From: Methanomassiliicoccales archaeon
GTDB taxonomy: Archaea; Thermoplasmatota; Thermoplasmata; Sysuiplasmatales; Sysuiplasmataceae
Reading direction: 5' to 3'
Assembly: GCA_027365715.1 (NCBI GenBank)
Contig: DAHXLZ010000143.1
Span: 1-15,755 of the forward strand
Length of the DNA stretch: 15,755 bases
Shown: positions 7,642-14,700 of the stretch, one piece after another
Layout of the letters: the number at the start of each line of letters is the position of its first letter
Position numbering within the stretch: position 1 is the first letter of the stretch
Position numbers and translations under genes: made by a program
The notes under the pieces: model-generated
What the model saw: the letters and a program-made list of their open reading frames with translations, nothing else
Databases searched by the model: none
Told to the model about the DNA's origin: nothing

Positions 7642-8148
7642 ATGAACCGAATGAAAGTCATAAATGAACCGTCGGACCTCGTGCCGATGCTCAGGGCCGT
7701 GGATACAGAGGCAAAGAGACAGGTTCTCAAGGAAGTTACGCTCGAGTGGAGAACAGCCAAGGAAATAGAAGAAAAGTACGGAAAAGAGGGAAGAGAATCT
7801 CTCAAGTTTCTGGAAAAAATGAAACTGGTCGAAACCAGATGGCAGTCTTCCAGCAAGTCGCCACAGCCTGAGAAGGCATACCACACTTACTACTCATCCT
7901 TCCACATAAGTGTAACCTGGCCGGTATACGAGATAAGCGATGTGCTGTCGATAGCCATGATGCCTGAAAACGAGTTCAGAAAGGTGGAGAAGGGGATACT
8001 GGAAGAGATAGGAGAAGAGGGTAAGTTTGCAGGCGATGTGGCAGAGAGCCTCGGCATGACATCAACGATGCTCAAAAGCATTGTGAAAAGATCAATTAAA
8101 CTCGATCTGCGCGGCCACAGGGTGGAAAAACTTAAAGAGGAACTGTGA
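7642..8148 (+). CDS. Winged-helix transcriptional regulator, archaeal ArsR/DUF2250-like
   Basis: A 168-residue, highly charged cytoplasmic protein. Residues about 18-66 form a winged helix-turn-helix (VDTEAKRQVLKEV, WRTAKEIEEKYG, SLKFLEKMKLVETRW). A middle segment YHTYYSSFHISVTWPV is followed by a second helical region, about residues 115-160, with EEIGEEGKFAGDVAESLGMTS. This layout resembles archaeal ArsR-like regulators of the DUF2250/COG3388 type, whose ligands are unknown. The open frame extends upstream to an ATG at 7624, but the TATA box at 7612-7619 points to 7642 as the first transcribed codon. A GAGGT just before 7642 may be coincidental. Trm56 follows after 16 bases, so the two genes are probably one unit. 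DNA-binding role is likely; the target and the exact family are uncertain. Confidence 0.72.
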   Translation: MNRMKVINEPSDLVPMLRAVDTEAKRQVLKEVTLEWRTAKEIEEKYGKEGRESLKFLEKMKLVETRWQSSSKSPQPEKAYHTYYSSFHISVTWPVYEISDVLSIAMMPENEFRKVEKGILEEIGEEGKFAGDVAESLGMTSTMLKSIVKRSIKLDLRGHRVEKLKEEL

Positions 8149-8164
8149 GAGGCAAGAATTCTAA

Positions 8165-8674
8165 ATGATAACAGTCCTCAGACTTGGCCACAGGCCGGAA
8201 AGAGATAAGAGAATTACCACACATGTCGCGCTTGTCGCCAGGTGCTTTGGCGCTTCTTCTATGGTGATCACCACCAGTGACGATGCGCTTTGCAGCAGGA
8301 TTGGAAAAGTCGTGGAGAATTTCGGAGGAAGCTTCTCAATAACATATGTACATGAATGGAAGAAGCTGCTCCGCGATTTTAAGGGTCAGAAAATCCACCT
8401 GACGATGTACGGTGAAAGAATATCAGAGGCAATAGGTCGCATTGACAGGTCGGCAGACATGATGATAATCGTCGGTTCCGAAAAGGTCCCGCCAGAGGTC
8501 TACGGACTTTCAGATTTCAATATCGCAGTGGGGAATCAACCGCATTCAGAGGTTTCAGCCCTTGCGCTGTTTCTCGACAGAATCACAGATGGCAACTGGG
8601 AAAAGACGGATACGGGGGGCAGGTTAAAAATATTGCCGGCTCCCCGTGGAAAAACCGTTTTAGGTCGGCGCTGA
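8165..8674 (+). CDS. trm56: tRNA (cytidine(56)-2'-O)-methyltransferase aTrm56
   Basis: A 169-residue SPOUT-fold methyltransferase that uses S-adenosylmethionine to 2'-O-methylate C56 in the T-loop of archaeal tRNAs, stabilising the D-loop/T-loop corner. The N-terminus LRLGHRPERDKRITTHV and the C-terminal knot region (VGSEKVPPEVYGLSDFNIA, then VGNQPHSEVSALALFLDR) are diagnostic of the family. Length matches other members (about 170-180). It starts 16 bases after the regulator's stop and is likely co-transcribed with it. Its TGA is directly followed by the stop of the convergent PRC-barrel gene, the two forming the palindrome TGATCA. The tRNA-Ala gene at 10231 carries the expected C in its TTCAAAT loop and is a plausible substrate. 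Confidence 0.96.
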   Translation: MITVLRLGHRPERDKRITTHVALVARCFGASSMVITTSDDALCSRIGKVVENFGGSFSITYVHEWKKLLRDFKGQKIHLTMYGERISEAIGRIDRSADMMIIVGSEKVPPEVYGLSDFNIAVGNQPHSEVSALALFLDRITDGNWEKTDTGGRLKILPAPRGKTVLGRR

Positions 8675-8935
8675 TCAGGCAATTGCCTTTTCCTTTCCGC
8701 CCACATGCTTCGGGAAATGTTTCAGCAAAATTATGTCACCGACATTGCTTATCCATCTGTAAGGCACATTGACAGGTCTGCTTCCCTCAACCAGCATCGG
8801 GTTAGTGTCTGAGATGAATATACCATCAATCTTTGCACCTTCCACATCAATGACAAGATTTGTCACATTTCCTAGATACATTCCCATGTTCGTATAACAT
8901 TGTCTTCCTATGAGTTCAGAGGCTTCCTGGAGCAC
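8675..8935 (-). CDS. PRC-barrel domain protein
   Basis: A small protein of 86 residues that is essentially one PRC-barrel domain. ASELIGRQCYTNMGMYLGNVTNLVID opens the barrel, a DG-IFIS strand follows, and VNVPYRWISNVGDIILL closes it. PRC barrels are protein- or RNA-interaction folds found in RimM and in many stand-alone archaeal proteins of unknown function. No signal or membrane segment is seen. The start is GTG, preceded by GGGGTGGAGAT, which gives a GGTG Shine-Dalgarno core at suitable spacing; no better upstream ATG exists in frame. A TTTTAT element at 8971-8976 would give a leader of about 12 bases. Its stop codon abuts that of trm56. The domain call is good; the partner is unknown. Confidence 0.82.
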   Translation of the reverse strand: MLQEASELIGRQCYTNMGMYLGNVTNLVIDVEGAKIDGIFISDTNPMLVEGSRPVNVPYRWISNVGDIILLKHFPKHVGGKEKAIA

Positions 8936-8970
8936 ATCTCCACCCCGGAGCCTCTATTGTCAGGAGAGAG

Positions 8971-8976
8971 ATAAAA
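8971..8976 (-). promoter_or_regulatory. Possible TATA box of the PRC-barrel gene
   Basis: Minus-strand TTTTAT, 38 bases before the GTG start. It predicts transcription start near 8947 and a short leader that still contains the GGTG ribosome-binding core. Confidence 0.4.
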
Positions 8977-9020
8977 TGGTTTCCTAAGCAACTGGGGGCG
9001 GTTTCGGAGCCCGATGACAA

Positions 9021-9030
9021 ATATATATAA
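9021..9030 (+). promoter_or_regulatory. TATA box of the exported-protein gene
   Basis: ATATATATAA, a strong TATA element. Transcription would begin near 9052, leaving about 22 leader bases that include GAGGGAAG (9059-9066) before the TTG start at 9074. Confidence 0.62.
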
Positions 9031-9073
9031 TTGTAATCAATTGCATTTACTAACTTCAGAGGGAAGTTGAATC

Positions 9074-9682
9074 TTGTCAAAAGGTCTCAGAAACGGAATT
9101 ATTGCTATTGCAATCACTGCAATAGTAGCCGTACTGGTCATCCAACTGGCAGCGCCGCCTGTCAGTGGACAGACAGTTGGCGTAAATAACCTGCCGGGGA
9201 CGATGGCGCTCGGGCACTCTTATTCATTCTACGTAACGATCAACCTGGAAGGAATAACCAGGATTGCAAGCACATCCTCGATTACACTTGCGATTGCCAA
9301 ATCAAACGGAGTTGCTGTAACAAGCGCTTCTTTCAATGGAACTGGTACAATAACAAACACCGGCGGATTCCTGCAGTCGGTGAGTTTCCACAATGGAAGT
9401 GCATCCAACATTTACGGTTATGGCGGAACAACCGGTTATGTCAGTTACGGCGTATCTGTAATTTTCCCTCAGGGCGGTTCCGTCACAGCCGGCCAGTACT
9501 CGCTCAGCGCGACGCTTGCAATCAATACATCATCTGCTCAAATCACTTCGAGACCTGTCATATTTACCGTTGTCAATCAAATCAGCACATTGCCATATCT
9601 GGCGATATTCATTATAGGAGACATTGTGGTAATAGGCGTAGTGGTCTATGTCGTAACACTCATCAGGAAAGGAAAACACTGA
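9074..9682 (+). CDS. Exported protein with N- and C-terminal membrane segments, function unknown
   Basis: A 202-residue protein I do not recognise. An N-terminal hydrophobic helix (residues about 8-27) follows a short basic start and ends near AAPPVSGQ, where a signal peptidase could cut. Residues about 33-170 are rich in Ser, Thr, Gly and Asn and alternate like beta strands, suggesting an Ig-like sandwich outside the cell. A second hydrophobic helix (about 174-196, LPYLAIFIIGDIVVIGVVVY) ends in the basic tail IRKGKH, a stop-transfer anchor. The start is TTG, supported by GAGGGAAG upstream, the strong TATA box and the basic-then-hydrophobic start it creates. No catalytic motif is visible. Its stop is 2 bases from the end of the convergent zinc-ribbon gene. 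The composition resembles the large secreted peptidase at 11716. Confidence 0.78.
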   Translation: MSKGLRNGIIAIAITAIVAVLVIQLAAPPVSGQTVGVNNLPGTMALGHSYSFYVTINLEGITRIASTSSITLAIAKSNGVAVTSASFNGTGTITNTGGFLQSVSFHNGSASNIYGYGGTTGYVSYGVSVIFPQGGSVTAGQYSLSATLAINTSSAQITSRPVIFTVVNQISTLPYLAIFIIGDIVVIGVVVYVVTLIRKGKH

Positions 9683-9684
9683 AG

Positions 9685-10122
9685 TCATAACTGATTCCCG
9701 CATCTCGGACAGTTTTTAACATTCATTGCACTCAGCAGGCCACAGGAAGAACACGTCTTCAGCAGCCTGGAGCGGCATACAGGACAGGAGGTTTCACCAT
9801 GCGGGACAAGTGCACCACAAACACTGCAAAGGATGCTTTCCTTTCGTATTGCATTCCTCACTTCTGTTTTGGCCCTGGCACGAGCTTTGCGTTCGGTCAA
9901 AATCACAAGGCCCGCAATGCTGCAGGATAATGAAGCGCCAATGATGTATGAGTTAAACAGCAGGGATGACTGACTGTTGTAATGGAAATAGAGATACATA
10001 AACAGAACAATCGAGATGTTGACAGGCGTCAGAAGAATCAATGCAATGCAGGCACCTTTGGCGGTATGACTATCGTAGCGTGAGGCTCGTATACGCACAG
10101 GTTTCCTGTTTTCAGCATTCAT
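9685..10122 (-). CDS. Two-TM protein with double zinc ribbon
   Basis: A 145-residue protein from the ATG at 10122. Two hydrophobic helices (about 23-47 and 53-76) are followed by a basic linker (ERKARARAKTEVRNAIRK) and a double zinc ribbon. The first ribbon has Cys99, Cys102, Cys113 and Cys116 (CSVC/CPVC); the second has Cys124, Cys127, Cys138 and Cys141 (CSSC/CPRC). The zinc domain should face the cytoplasm, given the positive linker. Such archaeal proteins have no established function; zinc ribbons often bind nucleic acid or proteins. The frame stays open upstream to 10311, but that would run through tRNA-Ala, so I start at MNAENRK. No clear SD or TATA fixes the start. Confidence 0.72.
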   Translation of the reverse strand: MNAENRKPVRIRASRYDSHTAKGACIALILLTPVNISIVLFMYLYFHYNSQSSLLFNSYIIGASLSCSIAGLVILTERKARARAKTEVRNAIRKESILCSVCGALVPHGETSCPVCRSRLLKTCSSCGLLSAMNVKNCPRCGNQL

Positions 10123-10196
10123 CAGATTGTATCCCCGACTGAATCGAGTGCAGGCAAACCCTGGGACAGGGCAATTGATAACTGATTCTATGAAAC

Positions 10197-10204
10197 ATAT
10201 ATAT
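10197..10204 (+). promoter_or_regulatory. TATA box of the tRNA-Ala gene
   Basis: ATATATAT is centred about 30 bases before the first base of the mature tRNA, so transcription would start a few bases before 10231. Being nearly symmetric it could also serve the minus-strand zinc-ribbon gene, with a longer leader. Confidence 0.6.
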
Positions 10205-10230
10205 GCGTCGACAAAATTCTCAGGCCCTGA

Positions 10231-10326
10231 GGGCCCATAGATCAGCCCGGAAGATCGCCTGCTTTGCAATGCCTGAAAAGGCAACAGAATAGCAGGAGGC
10301 CGCGGGTTCAAATCCCGCTGGGTCCA
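10231..10326 (+). tRNA. tRNA-Ala, anticodon TGC, with intron
   Basis: All four arms fold. The acceptor GGGCCCA pairs with TGGGTCC and contains the G3:U70 wobble that identifies alanine tRNA, with discriminator A. The D arm is GATC-AGCCCGGAA-GATC. The anticodon stem is CCTGC/GCAGG with anticodon TGC at 10265-10267. The T arm is GCGGG-TTCAAAT-CCCGC. The anticodon loop is interrupted after A37 by a 22-base intron (10269-10290); without it the tRNA is 74 bases. CCA is not encoded (ACAG follows). It reads UGC, so it covers GCA and, by wobble, other Ala codons. Maturation needs the archaeal splicing endonuclease and RtcB-type ligase. The T-loop C56 is the substrate position of the Trm56 encoded 1.6 kb upstream. 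Confidence 0.95.
10269..10290 (+). other. tRNA-Ala intron at position 37/38
   Basis: Twenty-two bases inserted after A37. A bulge-helix-bulge can be drawn. The 5' bulge is CAA (10267-10269). The central helix is TTTG (10263-10266) with CAGA (10285-10288). The 3' bulge is ATA (10289-10291). An inner hairpin TGCC (10270-10273)/GGCA (10280-10283) closes on a 6-base loop. One A (10284) stays unpaired between the central and inner helices, so the motif is slightly relaxed. The 37/38 location is the canonical archaeal site. Confidence 0.8.
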
Positions 10327-10441
10327 CAGTCGTCAGCCTCGGAATGCCATTGAAGGTTTCACCTGCTTTAATTCGGTTTTGAGTAGCCGTCTGACTTTAA
10401 TTTGTACACCGTGTCATCATCGGCATTCCTTTAATCGGCAA

Positions 10442-11527
10442 TCACTTTGCAAATGACTCAAGCAGCTCAATTTCATCATTCGCAATCCGGGCCTTTACAC
10501 CTACAGGAATGGGAAAATATGGATCCGTGTGCCCGAAATCAATACCTTCCACCAGGGGTGTGTCACCGCAGTCGAACTCAGCGGATAGCACTCTGAGGAC
10601 TCTCTTCATAACATCCTTTCTCTGACTCTTGATATAGCCTCTGAACCGCCCAAACGCGAGTCCGTTGATCCTTTCGAGGATTCCGCACATCCCGAGGTTT
10701 CTTACCAGCCTCTCCACTGTGACCGGCGAAGGCATCTCTTCCGATGTTTCAAGCAGCAATATGGAGCCATCAAACATCGGCGTCTGGGGGAAAAACTTGG
10801 TTCCCCTCATCCAATCAAACACTTCGATATTTGCAGCAAGAATTCTTCCATTCATGCTGTCACCGACCGTCCAGTTCCACCTGTAAGACTTCATCGGTCT
10901 ATTTATGGAACCGTCTGAACCAGACTTTGCCCAGTCCGGATAACCTTCAGAATATGCAGGGAAACGTTTCATCTTCAAGCCTTTAGAGTCTTCAAACATG
11001 ATTTTGCGCCAGTAAGTGGCAAATTCTCGTGGAAAATTCAGCATCTGAGCAAAACCTGCCATAACTGCACCACCATAGACAGAGCATATCTTGTTTCTGG
11101 CGAGGTATGTGGTGACAGTGGTGCAATCAGAAAAGCCGCAATAGAACTTCGGAAAACTGTTGATGACACTCTCATCAAGATGGTTAAGAATTCTAATAGA
11201 CTCGTCGCCACCTATTGTGCTGAATATGCCCTTTATCTCACTGTTCTTGAACGCGCTGTTAAGATCCTGTGCCCTCAATTCCGGGTGTAAGTACCCTTGC
11301 TCGACTGAAACAGTTGCATGAGGGAAAATGACCGGATCCAGATCGAAGAATCTCCTGATGTTCCTTATACCGAGTTTGACTATTTTCGGATAAACACCTG
11401 CAACAGTGCTGGAAGGAGAGACGATGGCAACCTTATCGTGCTTTTCAAGGCGCTTAGGCTTGATCCATGACATCGGCTTGATGAATGGCCCATCCCACAT
11501 AATTCTGCCGTCCGAATCGATTAGCAT
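10442..11527 (-). CDS. S66 peptidase: LD-carboxypeptidase / MccF-like
   Basis: A protein of 361 residues from the ATG at 11527. The S66 Ser-Glu-His triad is visible: Ser133 in CGFSDCT, Glu260 in ILLLETSEE, and His333 in FGHTDPYFP. The N-terminal strand VAIVSPSS and FSTIGGDESIRILNHLD are also typical. S66 enzymes cut L,D bonds in murein peptides (LdcA) or detoxify microcin-C-type nucleotide peptides (MccF). The insert between residues 168 and 225 and the length suit the MccF-like branch. No signal peptide is seen, so it acts in the cytoplasm. Relatives usually start about 10-15 residues before VAIVSPSS, so Met19 (11473) is an alternative start. No clear TATA or SD decides. It diverges from the secreted S53 peptidase, 188 bases away. 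Confidence 0.87.
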   Translation of the reverse strand: MLIDSDGRIMWDGPFIKPMSWIKPKRLEKHDKVAIVSPSSTVAGVYPKIVKLGIRNIRRFFDLDPVIFPHATVSVEQGYLHPELRAQDLNSAFKNSEIKGIFSTIGGDESIRILNHLDESVINSFPKFYCGFSDCTTVTTYLARNKICSVYGGAVMAGFAQMLNFPREFATYWRKIMFEDSKGLKMKRFPAYSEGYPDWAKSGSDGSINRPMKSYRWNWTVGDSMNGRILAANIEVFDWMRGTKFFPQTPMFDGSILLLETSEEMPSPVTVERLVRNLGMCGILERINGLAFGRFRGYIKSQRKDVMKRVLRVLSAEFDCGDTPLVEGIDFGHTDPYFPIPVGVKARIANDEIELLESFAK

Positions 11528-11686
11528 GGTATCCGTGAAGAGGAGAAGTGTGAATTGTTTTCTCAGCAGGAATGGTTATGGATTAACAAAAGTGAAACGG
11601 GTTGCAGAGGCAGGAAAGGAAAAATAGTTGGTAATTTTATGGATTATCACGTGCCAATAATTTTTCCTGTTTGAAAAAGGAAGGGA

Positions 11687-11692
11687 TATAAA
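11687..11692 (+). promoter_or_regulatory. TATA box of the S53 peptidase gene
   Basis: TATAAA preceded by purine-rich AGGAAGGGA, a plausible BRE. Its centre is 26-27 bases before the ATG at 11716, so the mRNA should be leaderless; no SD precedes the start. Confidence 0.72.
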
Positions 11693-11715
11693 CAGTCGGG
11701 GCGTTGAGCGCATAC

Positions 11716-14700
11716 ATGATCCGTCCTGGTAGAAATTTGGAGTCATCTTCACATGAAATTTCAACTGTGCGTTCGAGGAAGATTGAGGCAATTTTGCTCA
11801 TTACAATCACGATTGTATCATCCATATCACTGACGGCTGCGTTTTCGGGTTCAGGGAATGCCTTTGACAGGGCAAGTGCAGTTCCGGCGCACGCTCTTGG
11901 TTTGTCGATTAATAGACTGGCAGAAACATATGTTGGTGTCCCTTATGCTCCCGGCTCCATCTCCCATAATGTGTCGGGCATTTACAATGGTCCGATGTCG
12001 GTAATTGTGACATTCAAATTGACAAACGAAAGCAGATTGACGACTTTTCTTTCAGATGTTTCTAATCCGGCTAGCCCGTTGTACCGCGATTATATGAGTC
12101 GAAGTGAGTTCGCTGCTAATTTTTCAGTCCCGGCTGATTTTTATAATAACGCATTGAGTTATTTTCATCGTTTCACCAGTGCCCGAATAATCACGTTTGC
12201 TGACAGGATATCCATAATTGTGAAAGCACCTGCAGGCACTGTTGATCAAATTTTTCATACTTCCGTCAGGCTGTCGTCTTCCAGTCGTGATACTTATTTC
12301 GCTTCAACTGTGCCAGCACTGCCTTCATTCATTGGACTCCGGGTAGCTCAGGTAACGGGTCTGACCAATCAGAAACTCAACGTCAGTACCAATTATGGAA
12401 TGAGCCTGCACCCGGTCACAGTGGCTGGAGGGGCTGTAAGAGCGCTGGGCTATCCTTCCCCGATAGTCGTCGGCGGAGTTCAATACATTTACGGTTCAGA
12501 CCTTCAGGTTGCATATGATGAACAATCGCTGCTGAATGTAACATATCCGACGCACGAAGTGGTAGCGACGATCCTCTGGTCCGGTCATAATTCAAGTGGA
12601 ACCAACGTCGGCCCGTTTTATCCTTCAGATATTTATGCATATTACAACAGCTCGCTGCCTTCGTACGAACCACATTCGAAAGTTTACGGGGTACCTGTAA
12701 ACGGTGCTCCAAAGCCCGGAATATCCTCAACATACGATACGACCGGCGCAAGTAGTGAAAACACCCTCGATCTGGAGATGGCAGGAAGCACAGCACCTGG
12801 TTCCAGCATTTACAACGTATACGGGCCGGGCCCGACAATGGCCAACATCAACCTTGCATTTGCTTACATCCTCAACCCCAATGCTTCCTTTCCGCAGCTG
12901 AACAACGTGTCGGTTATCTCTAACTCATGGGGTGCCCCGGAATTCAACAGCACCACTTGGTACAACTATCTGCAGGAGGCACAGGCAAGAGGCATAACCG
13001 TGCTGGCAAGCAGCGGTGATTCGGGTGATAATCAGAACAGCTCAAAGTATTCGGCAAATGTAAATTACTCGGGGGACTATGTTCAGTTCCCTTCGGCCAT
13101 GGCTTACAATAACTTCGGTGTGACAGCAGTCGGTGGAACAACACTCACTCTGAACAGCGCTCTGCACATACTGAATCAGACTGCCTGGAACATAAGTGCG
13201 ACCGACACTCAGGATGGCGGGCCGGCCGGCAGCACGGGTGGCATAAGCCAGGCTTTTGCCGAGCCGTCATGGCAACTCAATTCATCAGCCAATAATGTGA
13301 TCAGCGGGCTGGGCAGGGGAGTGCCGGATATTTCAGCAATAGCAAACAACACAATAGTCTATGAAACGACAAATGGAACCAGTTATTATGCGAACCCTGA
13401 TTTCTACGTCTTTTGGGGCACCAGCGTTGCGTCGCCTGCAGAATCTGGCATTGTGGCTGAAATTAACGCAGTGCTTCACACGAATAATCAATCACATCTG
13501 GGCTATCTCAATCCGCTGATTTATCCGTTGGCAAACAGGCAGATTTCACTGTTGACTCAAACCAGCACCACAGGCTATGTGCAGACTGGAGACTACAATT
13601 CGACGCTTCCCGTTATGCCCTTTTATAATGTCCATTATGGTAGAAACAATGTGGATTATGCAACCTACGGTTACAATCTTGTTACGGGATGGGGGTCCAT
13701 TGATGCCTACAACCTTACAATGTATCTCCTGCCGGTGAATTATTCAGGTAAGAATTTCGCTCTCAGCGGTGTCGAAAACACACTAAATCTGTCAGGGCTT
13801 GATGTGACATCCTACCTCTACAATTCCTCCACGGGCTCGTATTCCACCGTAAATACGATGTTTAATGCCTCCATTCAGCAGAACATGTTCGTTGCAGATG
13901 CCCTGGGAGCACCGGTTTATTGGATCCAGAACGTGATTTACATAAGCGGTTCACAGGGAACCGGATGGGCAATGAATTACACCGGCTGGGTTGTTTATCC
14001 ATTCTACGGACTTTATCCCACTCAGGCAATATATGAATACAATTTCCCGCTCGGAAAGATCGTCAATATCCCCCATCAGTTCAAAATAAAAACATGGTTG
14101 ACCAACACGAGTGTGTTGAACAGGCAAACTATGAATTTTGAGGTTAATTCCCAGGTATTGCAGATTCCTGTCCCGGGAGCTTCCTTCATAATAGGAAGTC
14201 AGAACTACTCATATTTCTGGCAGGGAAAGTATTATTACAACGGGCCATACCCGAATAATAAACATACCGGCGGCCTGGATCCTCAGTTCGGTCTCGTTGG
14301 TGGACCTTCTGCCGGGCTTGGCAACTTTACGTCCCCGACTTCAGGAAACATGACCGCTTACATCGAACCCGTGGGCACCAACGGCTACATTCCCGCTTCC
14401 ACCTCAACATACAACCTGAATTTCAGTGTTGATGAAACAGGTGAATTGTCAAATAACCTGAACTGGACAAGAACAGGTTCGGGTTCGTGGAACCTCTCAA
14501 TACAGAATGGAAGTCAGACTCAGGGAGTGCTGAGTTATATCAATCAGAGCTACAAAGCCAGCGCAGTAACATTTACTGAGACCGGTCTCCCTTCTGGAAT
14601 GATGTGGTACGTCAACATCACCGGGCAATCATCATCCGGCCCCATTGCCGCTTCAACATACATGATTTGGCTGGCGAATGGCACATATGATTACAACACA

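Noticed and set aside
7378..7886. Minus-strand frames of 168 and 111 codons across the kinase-like and regulator genes
   Set aside because: They span two plus-strand genes and the promoter between them, with no domain or start signal.
10197..10204. ATATATAT as a simple repeat
   Set aside because: Its position relative to the tRNA start is better explained as a TATA box.
10123..10311. N-terminal extension of the zinc-ribbon protein to 208 residues
   Set aside because: It would be translated through the tRNA-Ala gene; the ATG at 10122 gives a sensible two-helix protein without it.
10341..10429. GGAATGCC (10341-10348) and GGCATTCC (10422-10429) as a possible attachment or terminator structure
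   Set aside because: Eight-base arms 73 bases apart with no T-run, no integrase and no duplicated tRNA end nearby.
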